Below are positions 1 to 8,934 of a stretch of 64,000 bases of DNA, one piece after another. The notes under the pieces are model-generated. The model was not told where the DNA came from, did not search any database, and saw only the letters and a list, made by a program, of their open reading frames with translations. Numbering within the stretch: the first letter of the stretch is position 1; the number at the start of each line of letters is the position of its first letter. The position numbers and the translations under genes were made by a program. This DNA comes from Streptococcus oralis (GTDB taxonomy: Bacteria > Bacillota > Bacilli > Lactobacillales > Streptococcaceae), in the NCBI RefSeq assembly GCF_001578705.1, contig NZ_KQ969038.1, positions 224,092-288,091 on the forward strand, in the 5' to 3' direction.

Positions 1-581
1 AAAGGATTGTCCTCAACAGCATTAGCAAATACGACCAACTTGGCCGCACCCATATCTGACAGCGCAGCTGTTTCCTTGATGATGCGTCCCATATCTGCAA
101 CCGCAGTCATGTTGATGCCTGACTTGGTTGAGCCGATATTGACAGACGAACAAACCTTGTCTGTCTCAGCTAGAGCGCGGGGGATAGAATTGATGAGAAT
201 CTCATCTCCTTTTTGGTAGCCTTTTTGTACCAAGGCCGAAAAGCCACCAATGAAGTCAACACCGATCTCCTTGGCAGCCTTGTCAAGTGCCTTTGCCAAA
301 ACAACATAGTCTGTCGCATCAGTCGCAGCACCAATTAAAGAAATCGGAGTCACTGATACCCGTTTATTGACAATCGGAATCCCAAGTTCCGCAGCAATTT
401 CATCTCCCACAGCCACTAGATTTGCAGCTTTAGTAGTGATTTTTTGGTAAATCTTTTCAGCAGCACGATTGATATCTGGATCAATACAGTCCAAAAGGGA
501 AATCCCCATGGTGATGGTTCTGATATCGAAATTCTGTTCTTCAATCATGGCAATGGTTTCAGTAACTTGTCTAATATCCAT
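1..581 (-). CDS. PFL-family protein (UPF0210), N-terminal part, runs off left edge
   Basis: The reading frame is open from an ATG at 581 to the window edge, so only the N-terminal ~193 residues are visible. The protein begins [20 protein letters not shown] and continues with [29 protein letters not shown] and [19 protein letters not shown]. These segments are typical of the DUF711/UPF0210 family, which is related to the glycyl-radical (PFL) fold but has no established reaction. It starts 9 bp after the stop of the upstream ACT gene, with GGAGG just before the ATG, so the two are almost certainly co-transcribed. This ACT-PFL pair is conserved in Firmicutes and suggests an amino-acid-linked role. 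That function is inference only. Confidence 0.85.
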   Translation of the reverse strand, partial: MDIRQVTETIAMIEEQNFDIRTITMGISLLDCIDPDINRAAEKIYQKITTKAANLVAVGDEIAAELGIPIVNKRVSVTPISLIGAATDATDYVVLAKALDKAAKEIGVDFIGGFSALVQKGYQKGDEILINSIPRALAETDKVCSSVNIGSTKSGINMTAVADMGRIIKETAALSDMGAAKLVVFANAVEDNP

Positions 582-590
582 GATGACCTC

Positions 591-857
591 CTAGATATTG
601 TACATAGCATCAAAAATCGCTGCACTTTGAATATTGATTTTGACATTCAAGGTCTGACCGAAAGTTTCAAACTCATTTCTGAGAGAGGTAAAATCTTGTT
701 TTTCGTCACTAGATACGACAGCCATCATGGTAAAATATTCGTCCAGTACTGTTTGAGAAATATCATCAATATTCAAACCCAACTCTGCAATCTTAGTAGA
801 CACACCTGCAACAATACCAGCCTTGTCCTTGCCAACCACTGTAATAATAGCCTTCAT
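591..857 (-). CDS. ACT domain protein (UPF0237 type), 88 aa
   Basis: The whole protein is a single ACT fold. It begins MKAIITVVGKDKAGIVAGVS, where the GKDKAGIVAG loop is the usual ligand-binding turn, and continues with LGLNIDDISQTVLDEYFTMM, as in glycine-cleavage-repressor-like stand-alone ACT proteins. Full length for the family is about 88-90 residues, so it is intact. No catalytic domain is fused to it. It precedes the PFL-family gene by 9 bp and follows its own extended -10 promoter. The likely role is amino-acid sensing for the partner protein. The ligand cannot be read from the sequence. Confidence 0.88.
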   Translation of the reverse strand: MKAIITVVGKDKAGIVAGVSTKIAELGLNIDDISQTVLDEYFTMMAVVSSDEKQDFTSLRNEFETFGQTLNVKINIQSAAIFDAMYNI

Positions 858-918
858 CCTTATACCCCATTTCTACGATTTTTAGAAAACCTGAACGTTT
901 TTGATTTTCTTTTTCCCT

Positions 919-927
919 AGTATAGCA
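919..927 (-). promoter_or_regulatory. Extended -10 promoter for the ACT-PFL pair
   Basis: On the minus strand TGC-TATACT is a good extended -10 element, 62 bp upstream of the ACT start and just downstream of the terminator that ends the ribosomal operon. The -35 region is poor, which is common with extended -10 promoters. It separates this gene pair from the ribosomal transcript. Confidence 0.55.
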
Positions 928-946
928 TATTTCCATAGAAAATACT

Positions 947-1004
947 AAAAAACGCCTGCTTACGAAGTTGTTCTTAAACAAAAAACAATTTCGTAAACAA
1001 GCGT
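947..1004 (-). terminator. Rho-independent terminator of the ribosomal super-operon
   Basis: On the minus strand a long stem, ACGCTTGTTTACGAAATTG pairing with its near-complement ending GCAGGCGT, is followed by six T residues. It lies after rplQ and the L17 downstream element and before the ACT-gene promoter, so it ends the operon that started at rpsJ. The stem is about 20 bp with a few mismatches. Confidence 0.8.
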
Positions 1005-1024
1005 CTACCCTATCAAATGATGAT

Positions 1025-1104
1025 GAGTGTTCCCGCTAGGACCGAAGTCCCAGCGGTAGACCAGAGCTAGACTAAGAGCACAAGACTCCATCATCATAAC
1101 ACTC
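1025..1104 (-). ncRNA. L17 downstream element (structured 3' UTR of rplQ)
   Basis: The element lies directly after rplQ on the operon strand. GAGTGTT (1104-1098) can pair with AACACTC (1031-1025), enclosing a strong hairpin CCGCTGGGAC-TTCG-GTCCTAGCGG (1056-1033) with a UUCG tetraloop. ATGATGATG next to the 5' arm can instead pair with the CATCATCAT after the 3' arm, which would give a pseudoknot or an alternative fold. Position and structure match the L17 downstream element described in lactic acid bacteria and Listeria. Its function is unknown. The assignment rests on location and the visible stems, not on a covariance search. Confidence 0.75.
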
Positions 1105-1120
1105 AACAAAATTGATGATT

Positions 1121-1507
1121 TTATACTAATTCGATGATCGCCATTGGCGCAGCATCACCACGACGTGGTTCAGTTTTAAGGATACGAGTGTATCCACCGT
1201 TACGTTCAGCATAACGAGGTGCAATTTCTGAGAACAATTTTTGAAGTGCTGTAGTAGAAGTGTACTTATCAGTTGCTTCATCATAGTTTTCAGATGCGAT
1301 TTCATTACGTACGAAAGCAGCTGCTTGACGACGTGCATGCAAATCACCACGTTTACCTAGAGTAATCATTTTTTCAACAGTTTTGCGGATTTCTTTAGCA
1401 CGAGCTTCAGTTGTCACGATTGATTCGTTGATCAAAAGGTCAGTTGTCAAATCGCGAAGCATTGCTTTACGTTGTGAGCTAGTGCGTCCTAGTTTACGGT
1501 AAGCCAT
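1121..1507 (-). CDS. rplQ: 50S ribosomal protein L17
   Basis: A 128-aa protein starting [20 protein letters not shown], the invariant L17 N-terminus, and ending [14 protein letters not shown]. It is full length. L17 binds 23S rRNA near the exit-tunnel region of the large subunit. It is the last gene of the alpha-type operon, 11 bp after rpoA, with AGGAGG before the ATG. It is followed by the L17 downstream element and the operon terminator. Confidence 0.97.
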   Translation of the reverse strand: MAYRKLGRTSSQRKAMLRDLTTDLLINESIVTTEARAKEIRKTVEKMITLGKRGDLHARRQAAAFVRNEIASENYDEATDKYTSTTALQKLFSEIAPRYAERNGGYTRILKTEPRRGDAAPMAIIELV

Positions 1508-1518
1508 GTATTCCTCCT

Positions 1519-2454
1519 TTATTTATCTTTCAATCCAAGACCCAAGTCAATGAGTTTGAGTTTCACTTCTTCCAAACTCTTGCGTCCAAGATTTCGTACT
1601 TTCATCATCTCTGCTTCAGATTTTTCTGTCAAATCATGCACAGTGTTGATACCGGCACGTTTCAAACAGTTGTATGAACGCACAGACAAGTCCAGTTCCT
1701 CAATCGTACGATCCAAAATACGATCGTCAGATTCAGTATCAGCTTCTTTCATCACTTCAGTTGACTTAGCAATCTCAGTAAGATTTGTAAACAAATCAAG
1801 ATGTTCTGTCAAGATACGTGCTGAAAGCCCTAAAGCATCTTCTGGAATAATTGTTCCATTAGTCAAGATTTCAAGGGTTAATTTGTCAAAACCATCGTTG
1901 CTACCTACACGAGCAGGCTCTACTTGATAGTTGACTTTTGTAACTGGTGTATAAATAGAATCTACAGCAAGTGTTCCAACTGGTGCATTATCTTTTTTGT
2001 TTTCATCAGCAGGTACATATCCACGACCACTGTTAACAGTCATTGTCGCTTTTAGAGAAGAACCTTCACCGATTGTAAAGAGATAATGATCTGGATTTAC
2101 AATCTCAATATCACTGTCAGTCAAAATGTCTCCAGCTGTAATTTCAGCAGGGCCTTCAACGTCAAGCTCAATGATTTTTTCGTCTTCAACGTATGATTTC
2201 ACTGCAATCCCTTTAATGTTCAGAATGATTTGCATCACGTCTTCACGAACACCTGGAACTGTGTCGAACTCATGCAAGACACCTTCAATATTGATAGATG
2301 TCACTGCTGCTCCTGGTAGAGAAGCTAGTAGTACACGACGAAGAGAGTTACCAAGAGTTGTACCGTAGCCACGTTCAAGTGGTTCGATTACAAACTTGCC
2401 ATAATCTTTATTTTCATCAATTTTTGTTATATTTGGTTTTTCAAACTCGATCAT
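1519..2454 (-). CDS. rpoA: RNA polymerase alpha subunit
   Basis: A 311-aa protein of usual length. The N-terminal dimerisation domain contains [20 protein letters not shown] (residues ~27-46), the hallmark RpoA segment. A linker at ~230-245 leads to the C-terminal domain with [19 protein letters not shown] and the helix-hairpin-helix [14 protein letters not shown], which contacts UP-element DNA and regulators such as Spx (an Spx gene is at 29.0 kb in this window). It is co-transcribed between rpsK and rplQ. An AGAGGGAGT sequence precedes the ATG. Confidence 0.98.
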   Translation of the reverse strand: MIEFEKPNITKIDENKDYGKFVIEPLERGYGTTLGNSLRRVLLASLPGAAVTSINIEGVLHEFDTVPGVREDVMQIILNIKGIAVKSYVEDEKIIELDVEGPAEITAGDILTDSDIEIVNPDHYLFTIGEGSSLKATMTVNSGRGYVPADENKKDNAPVGTLAVDSIYTPVTKVNYQVEPARVGSNDGFDKLTLEILTNGTIIPEDALGLSARILTEHLDLFTNLTEIAKSTEVMKEADTESDDRILDRTIEELDLSVRSYNCLKRAGINTVHDLTEKSEAEMMKVRNLGRKSLEEVKLKLIDLGLGLKDK

Positions 2455-2496
2455 TTAGTTACTCCCTCTTAAACGAAAAGCAGTGTAATGCAATGA

Positions 2497-2880
2497 TTAT
2501 ACACGGCGACGTTTTGGAGGACGAGCACCATTGTGTGGCACTGGAGTCACATCACGAATTGCTGTTACTTCAAGACCAGCGGCAGCAAGCGCACGAATAG
2601 CTGACTCACGACCAGAACCTGGACCTTTTACAGTAACTTCAACTGATTTAAGACCGTGTTCTTGTGCAGATTTAGCAGCAGCTTCAGAAGCCATTTGAGC
2701 AGCGAATGGTGTAGATTTACGAGAACCTTTGAAACCAAGAGCACCAGCTGATGACCAAGCAATTGCATTACCATGCACATCAGTAATCATAACAATAGTG
2801 TTATTAAATGTAGCGTGAATATGAGCAATACCAGATTCGATATTCTTTTTCACACGACGTTTACGTGTTGGTTTAGCCAA
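2497..2880 (-). CDS. rpsK: 30S ribosomal protein S11
   Basis: A 127-aa protein with [20 protein letters not shown], the [14 protein letters not shown] segment and the terminal [11 protein letters not shown] basic tail, all diagnostic of S11. S11 sits on the small-subunit platform and contacts mRNA near the E site. Length is normal. It lies 17 bp downstream of rpsM and 42 bp upstream of rpoA in the alpha operon, with GGAGG before the start. Confidence 0.98.
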
Positions 2881-2897
2881 GACTTTTACCTCCTATA

Positions 2898-3263
2898 TTA
2901 TTTTTTCTTACCAGCAATCGCAACAGCTTTACCTTTACGAGTGCGAGCATTGTTTTTAGTGTTTTGTCCACGGACAGGAAGTCCACGACGGTGACGAATA
3001 CCACGGTATGAACCGATTTCCATCAAACGTTTGATGTTCAAGTTTACTTCACGACGAAGGTCACCTTCAACTTTGATTGCATCCACTTCACGACGGATAG
3101 CATCTTCTTGATCTGATGTAAGGTCACGTACACGAACATCTTCTGAGATTCCAGCAGCAGCCAAAATTTTCTTAGATGTTGCAAGTCCGATACCATAAAC
3201 GTAAGTCAATGAGATTACTACGCGTTTGTCATTTGGAATGTCAACTCCAGCAATACGAGCCAT
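2898..3263 (-). CDS. rpsM: 30S ribosomal protein S13
   Basis: A 121-aa protein starting [20 protein letters not shown]. It has the helix-two-turn-helix [14 protein letters not shown] and the basic C-terminal extension [19 protein letters not shown] that reaches toward the P-site tRNA. It is a head protein of the small subunit that bridges to L5. It is full length and follows rpmJ by 17 bp. Confidence 0.98.
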
Positions 3264-3280
3264 GTTTTCTCCTTTCTATC

Positions 3281-3397
3281 TTATCCTTGACGTTGTTTGT
3301 GTTTTGGATTTGCTGGGCAAATTACCATAACACGGCCATTACGACGAATTACTTTACAGTATTCGCAAATTGGTTTGACCGATGGTCTTACTTTCAT
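3281..3397 (-). CDS. rpmJ: 50S ribosomal protein L36
   Basis: A 38-aa protein on the minus strand. The translation is [20 protein letters not shown] followed by [18 protein letters not shown], which is L36 of the zinc-binding (C+) type: Cys11 and Cys14, then Cys27 and His33. It lies between infA and rpsM, 24 bp after infA, and a GGAGGG ribosome binding site precedes it. Confidence 0.96.
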
Positions 3398-3421
3398 TTC
3401 TTATCCCTCCAAGTTTTTCGA

Positions 3422-3640
3422 TTATTTAAAGCGGTAAGTGATACGTCCACGTGTCAAGTCATATGGACTCATCTCGACAGTAACACGATCTCCCGCTAAA
3501 ATACGAATATAGTTTTTACGAATTTTACCAGAAACTGTTGCTAAAATCTGATGTCCATTTTCAAGTTCAACCGTAAACATTGCGTTAGGCATTGTATCAA
3601 CTACTTTGCCTTCAACTTCAATCACATCGTCTTTTGCCAC
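3422..3640 (-). CDS. infA: Translation initiation factor IF-1 (GTG start)
   Basis: A 72-aa S1/OB-fold protein reading (M)[15 protein letters not shown]...GRITYRFK. The frame stays open further upstream to a longer ATG form, but the GTG at 3640 has GGAGG 7 nt before it and gives exactly the family length, so the GTG is chosen. IF-1 occupies the ribosomal A site during initiation. It opens the alpha operon from its own promoter just downstream of adk. Confidence 0.95.
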   Translation of the reverse strand: MAKDDVIEVEGKVVDTMPNAMFTVELENGHQILATVSGKIRKNYIRILAGDRVTVEMSPYDLTRGRITYRFK

Positions 3641-3713
3641 GCAAAAGCACCTCCATAAATTTCGATTTGATGCCTCTAGACACAGAGACAACAATTATAA
3701 GTCAGACTATTTC

Positions 3714-3742
3714 AGTATAACATTTGTAGCGATTTTTTGCAA
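3714..3742 (-). promoter_or_regulatory. Internal promoter for infA-rpmJ-rpsM-rpsK-rpoA-rplQ
   Basis: On the minus strand TTGCAA (3742-3737) is followed by a 17-bp spacer and TATACT (3719-3714), with TG one base upstream of the -10 (extended -10). It lies 15-43 bp after the adk stop and about 75 bp before infA. The architecture matches the promoter before rpsJ (TTGCAA, 17 bp, TATTCT, also with TG), suggesting that both ends of the cluster are driven by similar strong promoters. Confidence 0.75.
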
Positions 3743-3756
3743 GTGTGAAAAACGCT

Positions 3757-4395
3757 TTATTTCAAATTTGTCAATACTTTTTCGATGTCTTTGAACACAT
3801 CATTGATATCTTGATTTCCTTCGATATCGTGGACCAAACCTTTGGCACGGTAGTGAGCAATGATTGGTTCACCTTGTGCGATATTGACATCCAAACGACG
3901 TTTTACTGTCTCAGGTTTATCATCTTCACGTTGGTAGTAATCTTCTTCTTTGTAGTCAACTGGTGGGTTGAAAACTTTGTGGAAGGTTTCACCTGTTTGG
4001 CGGTGAATAATACGGCCACTCAAACGTTCCAAGAGACAGTCTGGATTCACTTCGATATTGATCACACCTTCCAATTCAATACCAAGTTCAGCCAATGTTT
4101 TGTCCAAGGCATAAGCTTGTTCAATCGTGCGTGGGTAACCATCCAACAAGAAACCTGTTTCTTTGATATCGTCCTGAGAAAGACGTTCTTTAACAATACC
4201 ATTTGTAACTTCATCTGGAACCAACTCACCTTTGTCGATGTATGACTTTGCAAGTACACCCATTTCAGTTTGATTTGCCATAGCAGCACGGAACATATCT
4301 CCAGTTGAAATGTGTGCCACGTGGAATTGTTCCACAATTTTAGCTGCTTGCGTTCCCTTACCTGCTCCAGGTAAGCCCATAATCAAAAGATTCAT
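3757..4395 (-). CDS. adk: Adenylate kinase
   Basis: A 212-aa enzyme that interconverts ATP + AMP and 2 ADP in the cytoplasm. Visible features are the P-loop [10 protein letters not shown] at residues 7-16, the AMP-binding segment [11 protein letters not shown], the LLDGYPRT motif and the LID region [13 protein letters not shown]. The LID carries no zinc Cys set, giving the short-of-zinc streptococcal type. Length is typical of streptococci. It follows secY as in the classical spc operon, with a long hairpin directly before its ribosome binding site. Confidence 0.97.
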   Translation of the reverse strand: MNLLIMGLPGAGKGTQAAKIVEQFHVAHISTGDMFRAAMANQTEMGVLAKSYIDKGELVPDEVTNGIVKERLSQDDIKETGFLLDGYPRTIEQAYALDKTLAELGIELEGVINIEVNPDCLLERLSGRIIHRQTGETFHKVFNPPVDYKEEDYYQREDDKPETVKRRLDVNIAQGEPIIAHYRAKGLVHDIEGNQDINDVFKDIEKVLTNLK

Positions 4396-4409
4396 GATCT
4401 GATCTCCTT

Positions 4410-4466
4410 ATTTTGTATTTAAATAGAAGCAAAAAGCTAGTTTCAACTCCTATTTAAAAACAAAAT
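4410..4466 (-). other. 17-bp inverted repeat in the adk 5' region
   Basis: Arms ATTTTGTATTTAAATAG (4410-4426) and CTATTTAAAAACAAAAT (4450-4466) are complementary except for one position and enclose 23 nt. The stem ends 3 nt from the GGAG of adk. A second hairpin (AGAG-GGGAGAC-GAAA-GTCTC-TCTT, about 4469-4493) lies upstream. No long T-run follows in the transcript direction, so it looks more like an mRNA stability, processing or translation element than a terminator. Confidence 0.5.
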
Positions 4467-4541
4467 AGAAGAGGGGAGACGAAAGTCTCTCTTATAGATA
4501 GACCTTCATACTCCACTCTCTAAGCAAAAGTAGTCTTGCTT

Positions 4542-5852
4542 TTATTCTGTTTTGTCCATGAAACCAACATACTTACGTTTCAATAGGTAACCTTCTAGCT
4601 GTTTGATTCCTTCGATACCTGTCGAAATAATGATCAAAAGACTAGTTCCCCCAAAAGCAACCGCTTCTGAGAGCCCAAAGACATCTTTTGCTACAATCGG
4701 CAAGATTGAAATCACACCAAGGAAAAGGGAACCGACGGTTGCAAGGCGACGAAGAAGTTTTGACATAAACTCTTCCGTTCCTTTACCTGGACGGACACCA
4801 TGGATATAGGCTCCGCTCTTTTGCAAGTTTTCTGCTGCTTTCTCTGGATTGATCTGTACAAATGTATAGAAGAATGTAAAGAGAATAATCAGCAGTGCAT
4901 ACATGGCAACACCTGTTGGAGATGTTGTAGATAACATTTCCTGTGCTGTACGTACCCAAGCCCAATCATGACCTGTAGCGCTGACAAACTGAAGAATAGC
5001 CGCAGGTGCTGCTGTAATGGAACTTGCAAAGATAACTGGGATAACACCAGCAGGATTGACCTTCAAAGGAAGGTAAGAACTGGATGGAGCACCTTGAGCA
5101 ACTTTTGTATATTGAATCGGAATTTTATATTCTGCCTGTTGTACATATGTTGTAAAGTAAACAATCAACAAGACAGCGATAATGAGAATAACGACAAATA
5201 TAATAGATGACGTCAACCGATCACTTGGAATATTGACAAAATAGTCCACGTAGATGCCATGAATCATCTCTGGAATTGAAGCCACAATCCCTGCAAAGAT
5301 AATCATAGACACCCCGTTACCATATCCCTTATCAGTGATTTGCTCCCCTAGCCAAGTAACAATCATAGTACCTGCAGTCAGGATAATACCAATCGTAACA
5401 AAGACTTGAGGGGTTAGATCTGTCGTTAATAATTTTGCACCAGAAAGAGTATTAAATCCTGCTGTAATCCCGATAGATTGAACAAATGCAAGCACAAGTG
5501 CAATATAACGAGTAGCCTGGTTTATCTTTCTCCGTCCAACTTCCCCCTGCTTGCCCCACTCTACAAACTTTGGAACAATATCCATTTGCAGCAATTGAAC
5601 AACGATGGAAGCTGTGATATACGGACTCACACCGAGTGCAAAAACCGAGAAGTTCTTCATGGCATTCCCTGAAACTAAACTAAGCATGTTTAAGAAGGAT
5701 AATCCACTCAAAGCTTCCAGACTTTTTGCATTCACACCTGGTACAGTAATACTAGTCCCGATACGGAAGACAAGTATGATAAAAATCGTAAAGAGAATTT
5801 TTGATCGTACTTTCTTAACCTTGAGGGCCTCTTTTAATAATTTAAAAAACAT
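4542..5852 (-). CDS. secY: Preprotein translocase subunit SecY
   Basis: A 436-aa, ten-helix membrane protein that forms the Sec translocation pore. The N-terminus MFFKLLKEALKVKKVRSKIL leads into TM1. The ITVPGVNA plug-side segment, the LGVSPYITASIVVQLLQMD helix and the GYGNGVSMIIFAGIVASIP region are all present, as is the cytosolic loop with IQYTKVAQG. Length is full. It lies between rplO (11 bp) and adk, as in most bacteria. Confidence 0.98.
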   Translation of the reverse strand: MFFKLLKEALKVKKVRSKILFTIFIILVFRIGTSITVPGVNAKSLEALSGLSFLNMLSLVSGNAMKNFSVFALGVSPYITASIVVQLLQMDIVPKFVEWGKQGEVGRRKINQATRYIALVLAFVQSIGITAGFNTLSGAKLLTTDLTPQVFVTIGIILTAGTMIVTWLGEQITDKGYGNGVSMIIFAGIVASIPEMIHGIYVDYFVNIPSDRLTSSIIFVVILIIAVLLIVYFTTYVQQAEYKIPIQYTKVAQGAPSSSYLPLKVNPAGVIPVIFASSITAAPAAILQFVSATGHDWAWVRTAQEMLSTTSPTGVAMYALLIILFTFFYTFVQINPEKAAENLQKSGAYIHGVRPGKGTEEFMSKLLRRLATVGSLFLGVISILPIVAKDVFGLSEAVAFGGTSLLIIISTGIEGIKQLEGYLLKRKYVGFMDKTE

Positions 5853-5863
5853 AGGTCACCTCT

Positions 5864-6304
5864 CTAGATGACTTCTACTGAACCACCTTTAGCAGTGATA
5901 GCTTCTTCAGCTGTTTTTGAGAATTTAGCTGCTTTCACAGTCAACTTCTTAGTCAGCTCACCGTTACCAAGAATTTTAACGCCTGATTTTTCAGCTTTTA
6001 CAATTCCTGCTTCGATAAGAACAACTGGAGTCACTTCAGTACCATCTTCAAAAACGTTCAATTGATCAAGATTTACAATTGCGTATTCTTTAGCGTTGAT
6101 GTTAGTGAATCCACGTTTTGGAAGACGACGGAACAATGGAGTTTGTCCACCTTCAAAACCAAGGCGAACTCCGCCACCGCTACGAGCTTTTTGACCTTTT
6201 TGACCGCGACCAGATGTTTTACCGTTACCTGATGAAGTACCACGACCAACACGGTTACGTACTTTACGAGAACCTTCTGCAGGTTTCAATTCATGAAGTT
6301 TCAT
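5864..6304 (-). CDS. rplO: 50S ribosomal protein L15
   Basis: A 146-aa protein with the basic glycine-rich N-terminal extension [20 protein letters not shown] that threads into 23S rRNA, followed by [21 protein letters not shown]. Length is normal. It ends 11 bp before secY. Unlike in many genomes it is separated from rpmD by 145 bp, a spacer that contains a 12-bp hairpin. Confidence 0.98.
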   Translation of the reverse strand: MKLHELKPAEGSRKVRNRVGRGTSSGNGKTSGRGQKGQKARSGGGVRLGFEGGQTPLFRRLPKRGFTNINAKEYAIVNLDQLNVFEDGTEVTPVVLIEAGIVKAEKSGVKILGNGELTKKLTVKAAKFSKTAEEAITAKGGSVEVI

Positions 6305-6410
6305 TTATATTTTCTCCTCTTTTGTAAAATGCTAGCGCCGATAAGAGAGAAAAGGTTGTCTCCCTTATCAACTCGCCTATACATTCGTCATCTTAGATGA
6401 CTATATCTAG

Positions 6411-6444
6411 TTTTAGGGGATGAGTATTGCCACATCCCCTAAAA
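6411..6444. repeat. 12-bp perfect hairpin in the rpmD-rplO spacer
   Basis: TTTTAGGGGATG (6411-6422) pairs with CATCCCCTAAAA (6433-6444) across a 10-nt loop. It begins a few bases after the rpmD stop on the transcript strand. The T-run expected after a minus-strand terminator is absent, so read-through is likely. It may be a processing or 3'-end stability signal within the spc operon. Confidence 0.5.
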
Positions 6445-6449
6445 ATCCA

Positions 6450-6632
6450 TTAGTTTACTTCTTCAACCGTTACCAAGTGAGATACTGCAGTGATCATACC
6501 ACGGATAGCAGCGTTGTCTTCTTTGATAACAGAGCTGTTCAATTTGCCAAGTCCAAGTGCTACAACAGTTTTACGTTGTGATGGAATGCGTCCGATTGGA
6601 GACTTAGTCAAAGTAATTTTAATTTGAGCCAT
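6450..6632 (-). CDS. rpmD: 50S ribosomal protein L30
   Basis: A 60-aa protein, [20 protein letters not shown] ... [11 protein letters not shown]. The longer open frame upstream is rejected because the ATG at 6632 has AAAGGGG in front of it and gives the standard length. L30 is a small surface protein of the large subunit. It follows rpsE by 13 bp. Confidence 0.96.
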   Translation of the reverse strand: MAQIKITLTKSPIGRIPSQRKTVVALGLGKLNSSVIKEDNAAIRGMITAVSHLVTVEEVN

Positions 6633-6645
6633 TTTATCCCCTTTC

Positions 6646-7140
6646 TTATGCCAAATCAGAAACTGAGATACCACGAAGGGCAGCAACTTCTTCAGCGCGT
6701 TTCAATTGTTTCAAACCTTCAACAGTTGCGCGAACAATGTTGATTGGAGTGTTAGAACCAAGTGATTTAGATGTAATATCTGCCACACCTGCCAATTCCA
6801 CAACGGCACGAACTGCACCACCAGCGGCAACTCCAGAACCTTCTACAGCAGGTTTCAACAATACTTTAGCACCACCGAATTCTGAAAGAACTTCGTGTGG
6901 GATTGTTGTTCCAACCATAGGAACTTCAATCAAGTTTTTCTTAGCATCTTCTACTGCTTTACGGATTGCTTCTGGAACTTCTTGAGCTTTACCAGTACCA
7001 AATCCTACGCGACCGTTGTGGTCACCAACAACAACAAGAGCTGCGAAACGAAGACGACGTCCACCTTTAACAACTTTTGTAACACGGTTGACAGCAACTA
7101 CGCGTTCTTCTAATTCAACTGCATTGTCTTTAAATGCCAT
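6646..7140 (-). CDS. rpsE: 30S ribosomal protein S5
   Basis: A 164-aa protein with [20 protein letters not shown] (dsRNA-binding-like N-domain), the [10 protein letters not shown]-type loop (here [20 protein letters not shown]) and [17 protein letters not shown] in the C-domain. These are classic S5 features linked to decoding fidelity and spectinomycin sensitivity. It is full length, with GGAGG before the ATG. Confidence 0.98.
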   Translation of the reverse strand: MAFKDNAVELEERVVAVNRVTKVVKGGRRLRFAALVVVGDHNGRVGFGTGKAQEVPEAIRKAVEDAKKNLIEVPMVGTTIPHEVLSEFGGAKVLLKPAVEGSGVAAGGAVRAVVELAGVADITSKSLGSNTPINIVRATVEGLKQLKRAEEVAALRGISVSDLA

Positions 7141-7157
7141 TTTCTAGTGTCCTCCTA

Positions 7158-7514
7158 TTAGAATTTCAATCCGTTTTCACGAGCTGCATCAGCCAAAGCT
7201 TTCACACGTCCGTGATATAGATATCCACCGCGGTCGAACACCACTTCTGAAATACCTTTAGCGTTTGCACGTTCTGCAACGAGTTTACCGACAGTAACGG
7301 CTTGTTCAGTTTTAGTTCCTTTTGAAACTTCTTTGTCAAGAGTTGAAGCACTTGCGAGCGTTACACCCGCTACGTCATCAATCACTTGAGCGTAGATGCC
7401 TGTATTAGAACGGAATACGTTCAAACGTGGGCGATCAGCAGTTCCAGAGAGTTTTCCGCGAACGCGACGATGGCGTTTTTGGCGGAGTTTGTTTTTATCT
7501 GGTTTAGAAATCAC
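7158..7514 (-). CDS. rplR: 50S ribosomal protein L18 (GTG start)
   Basis: A 118-aa 5S rRNA-binding protein reading (M)[20 protein letters not shown]...[15 protein letters not shown]. The frame extends 13 codons further upstream, but the GTG at 7514 has AGAGGTG six bases before it and matches the usual streptococcal length, so it is preferred. It lies between rplF and rpsE in the spc operon. Confidence 0.94.
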   Translation of the reverse strand: MISKPDKNKLRQKRHRRVRGKLSGTADRPRLNVFRSNTGIYAQVIDDVAGVTLASASTLDKEVSKGTKTEQAVTVGKLVAERANAKGISEVVFDRGGYLYHGRVKALADAARENGLKF

Positions 7515-7597
7515 AGTTTTCACCTCTTTAGTTTTAAATCGTGTGCTATGCACAAAGTTGGAAAATAGGTCGGTGGTTGAAGATCAACCACTCAACA

Positions 7598-8134
7598 TTA
7601 TTTACCTGTTTTACCTTCTTTAAGACGAACGTATTCGCCAACGTAACGGATACCTTTACCTTTATATGGTTCTGGTGAGCGAAGGCTACGTACGTAAGCA
7701 GCTGTTTGACCAACTACTTCTTTTGAAATTCCGCTGATAACGATTGTTGTTGGGTTTGGAAGTTCAAAAGTAATTCCTTCTGGAGCTTCAACTTCGTCTG
7801 GATGAGATTTACCAACAGCCAAAACAAGTTTTTTACCTTGAAGTTGTGCACGGTAACCAACCCCACGCATTTCAAGTTCTTTCTTGAATCCTTCTGATAC
7901 ACCAACAACCATATTGTTCAAAAGGGCACGAGTAGTTCCGTGAATAGTTTTCATTTCTTTTGAATCGTTTGGACGGTGAAGAGTTACTTCAGTACCTTCC
8001 ACACGAATTTCAATATCTTTTGAGAACTCACGAGTAAGTTCTCCTTTAGGTCCTTTTACAGTTACTACGTTGTCATTGTTAGTGAGTTCAACACCAGCAG
8101 GCAACACGATAACTTTATTACCAATACGTGACAT
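7598..8134 (-). CDS. rplF: 50S ribosomal protein L6
   Basis: A 178-aa protein with two related beta domains. It starts [17 protein letters not shown], has [12 protein letters not shown] in the first domain and the C-terminal [20 protein letters not shown] signature in the second. It sits at the base of the L7/L12 stalk near the sarcin-ricin loop. Length is usual. The gap to rpsH upstream is 187 bp and carries hairpins. Confidence 0.98.
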   Translation of the reverse strand: MSRIGNKVIVLPAGVELTNNDNVVTVKGPKGELTREFSKDIEIRVEGTEVTLHRPNDSKEMKTIHGTTRALLNNMVVGVSEGFKKELEMRGVGYRAQLQGKKLVLAVGKSHPDEVEAPEGITFELPNPTTIVISGISKEVVGQTAAYVRSLRSPEPYKGKGIRYVGEYVRLKEGKTGK

Positions 8135-8186
8135 GTTTATTTTCTCCTGTTAAATTGTCAGGCCGTGATGGCCAGTTTTCACGGGG

Positions 8187-8287
8187 TTAAATCGATTTCT
8201 CGATTTAAAGGAACATTTAGGTTTCAATTTCAAAGTGAATCTAGGCATCGTCTCGCAGGCATAACTTTGGGTTAGGCAAGAGACGAT
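8187..8287. repeat. Two hairpins in the rpsH-rplF spacer
   Basis: TTAAATCG (8187-8194) pairs with CGATTTAA (8201-8208). ATCGTCTC (8247-8254) pairs with GAGACGAT (8280-8287). They lie in a 187-bp gap inside an otherwise tightly packed operon. Neither has a canonical terminator tail on the minus strand. Confidence 0.5.
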
Positions 8288-8321
8288 AACGAAGAGGCAC
8301 AAAGAAATTGGGAGCTAAATA

Positions 8322-8720
8322 TTACCAAACGTAAGCGATAACTTCCCCACCAACATTCTTTTGGCGTGCTTCTTTATCAGTAAGCAAACCTTCAGATGTT
8401 GAAAGGATAGCAATTCCAAGTCCGTTAAGAACTTTTGGAAGATCTTCACGTTTTTTGTAGACACGAAGTCCTGGTTTAGAAACACGTTTCAAGTTAGTGA
8501 TAACTTTTTCACCGTTTGGTCCGTATTTAAGGAATACACGGATGATGCCTTGTTTGTCATCTTCGATGATCTCTACGTTCTTAACAAAACCTTCGCGTTT
8601 AAGGATTTCAGCAATCCCTTTTTTGATGTTTGATGCAGGTACTTCAAGTACTTCGTGTTTCGCTTGGTTAGCGTTACGAATACGAGTTAGGAAGTCTGCG
8701 ATTGGGTCAGTCATAACCAT
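8322..8720 (-). CDS. rpsH: 30S ribosomal protein S8
   Basis: A 132-aa protein, (M)[20 protein letters not shown] ... GGEVIAYVW, with the S8 C-terminal signature [16 protein letters not shown]8 binds the central domain of 16S rRNA, and in E. coli it represses the spc operon by binding mRNA near rplE. Large structured spacers flank this gene here (8135-8321 and 8721-8934), so autoregulatory targets might lie in them. That is inference. Confidence 0.98.
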   Translation of the reverse strand: MVMTDPIADFLTRIRNANQAKHEVLEVPASNIKKGIAEILKREGFVKNVEIIEDDKQGIIRVFLKYGPNGEKVITNLKRVSKPGLRVYKKREDLPKVLNGLGIAILSTSEGLLTDKEARQKNVGGEVIAYVW

Positions 8721-8737
8721 TTTTTATTCTCCTCTTA

Positions 8738-8904
8738 CTAGTAGTTTGCAAGTCGCACTTGCTAGTTAATGATTGAGCTGTGCTCAGATAGTATTGACAC
8801 ATTCAAATGAGATAACTCTCTTATTTGAACACGAGCTACAACCTAGGCAAAAAAGATAGATTTGTTTTGGAGCATCGCTCCTACACCAAATCTCCTATTT
8901 TTGC
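8738..8904. repeat. Cluster of four hairpins in the rpsN-rpsH spacer
   Basis: The 214-bp gap holds several stems: ACTAG...GCAAGT-CGC-ACTTGC-TAGT (8738-8766), TGAGC/GCTCA (8774-8785) and TTCAAAT...ATTTGAA (8802-8829). A compound stem runs from GCAAAAA at 8847 to TTTTTGC at 8904, enclosing AGATTTG/CAAATCT and GGAGC/GCTCC. On the transcript this follows rpsN and precedes rpsH. The stems contain little coding potential and are likely RNA structures in the polycistronic message. Confidence 0.55.
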
Positions 8905-8934
8905 TGTGGTTGTTACGCTCTTTGTATCATGATA

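Noticed and set aside
444-920. 158-codon plus-strand frame across the ACT gene
   Set aside because: It is antisense to the ACT gene and the PFL start, has no plausible ribosome binding site and no family motifs.
3641-3694. Longer infA with 18 extra N-terminal residues
   Set aside because: The extension has no ribosome binding site. The GTG at 3640 has GGAGG and matches the IF-1 length.
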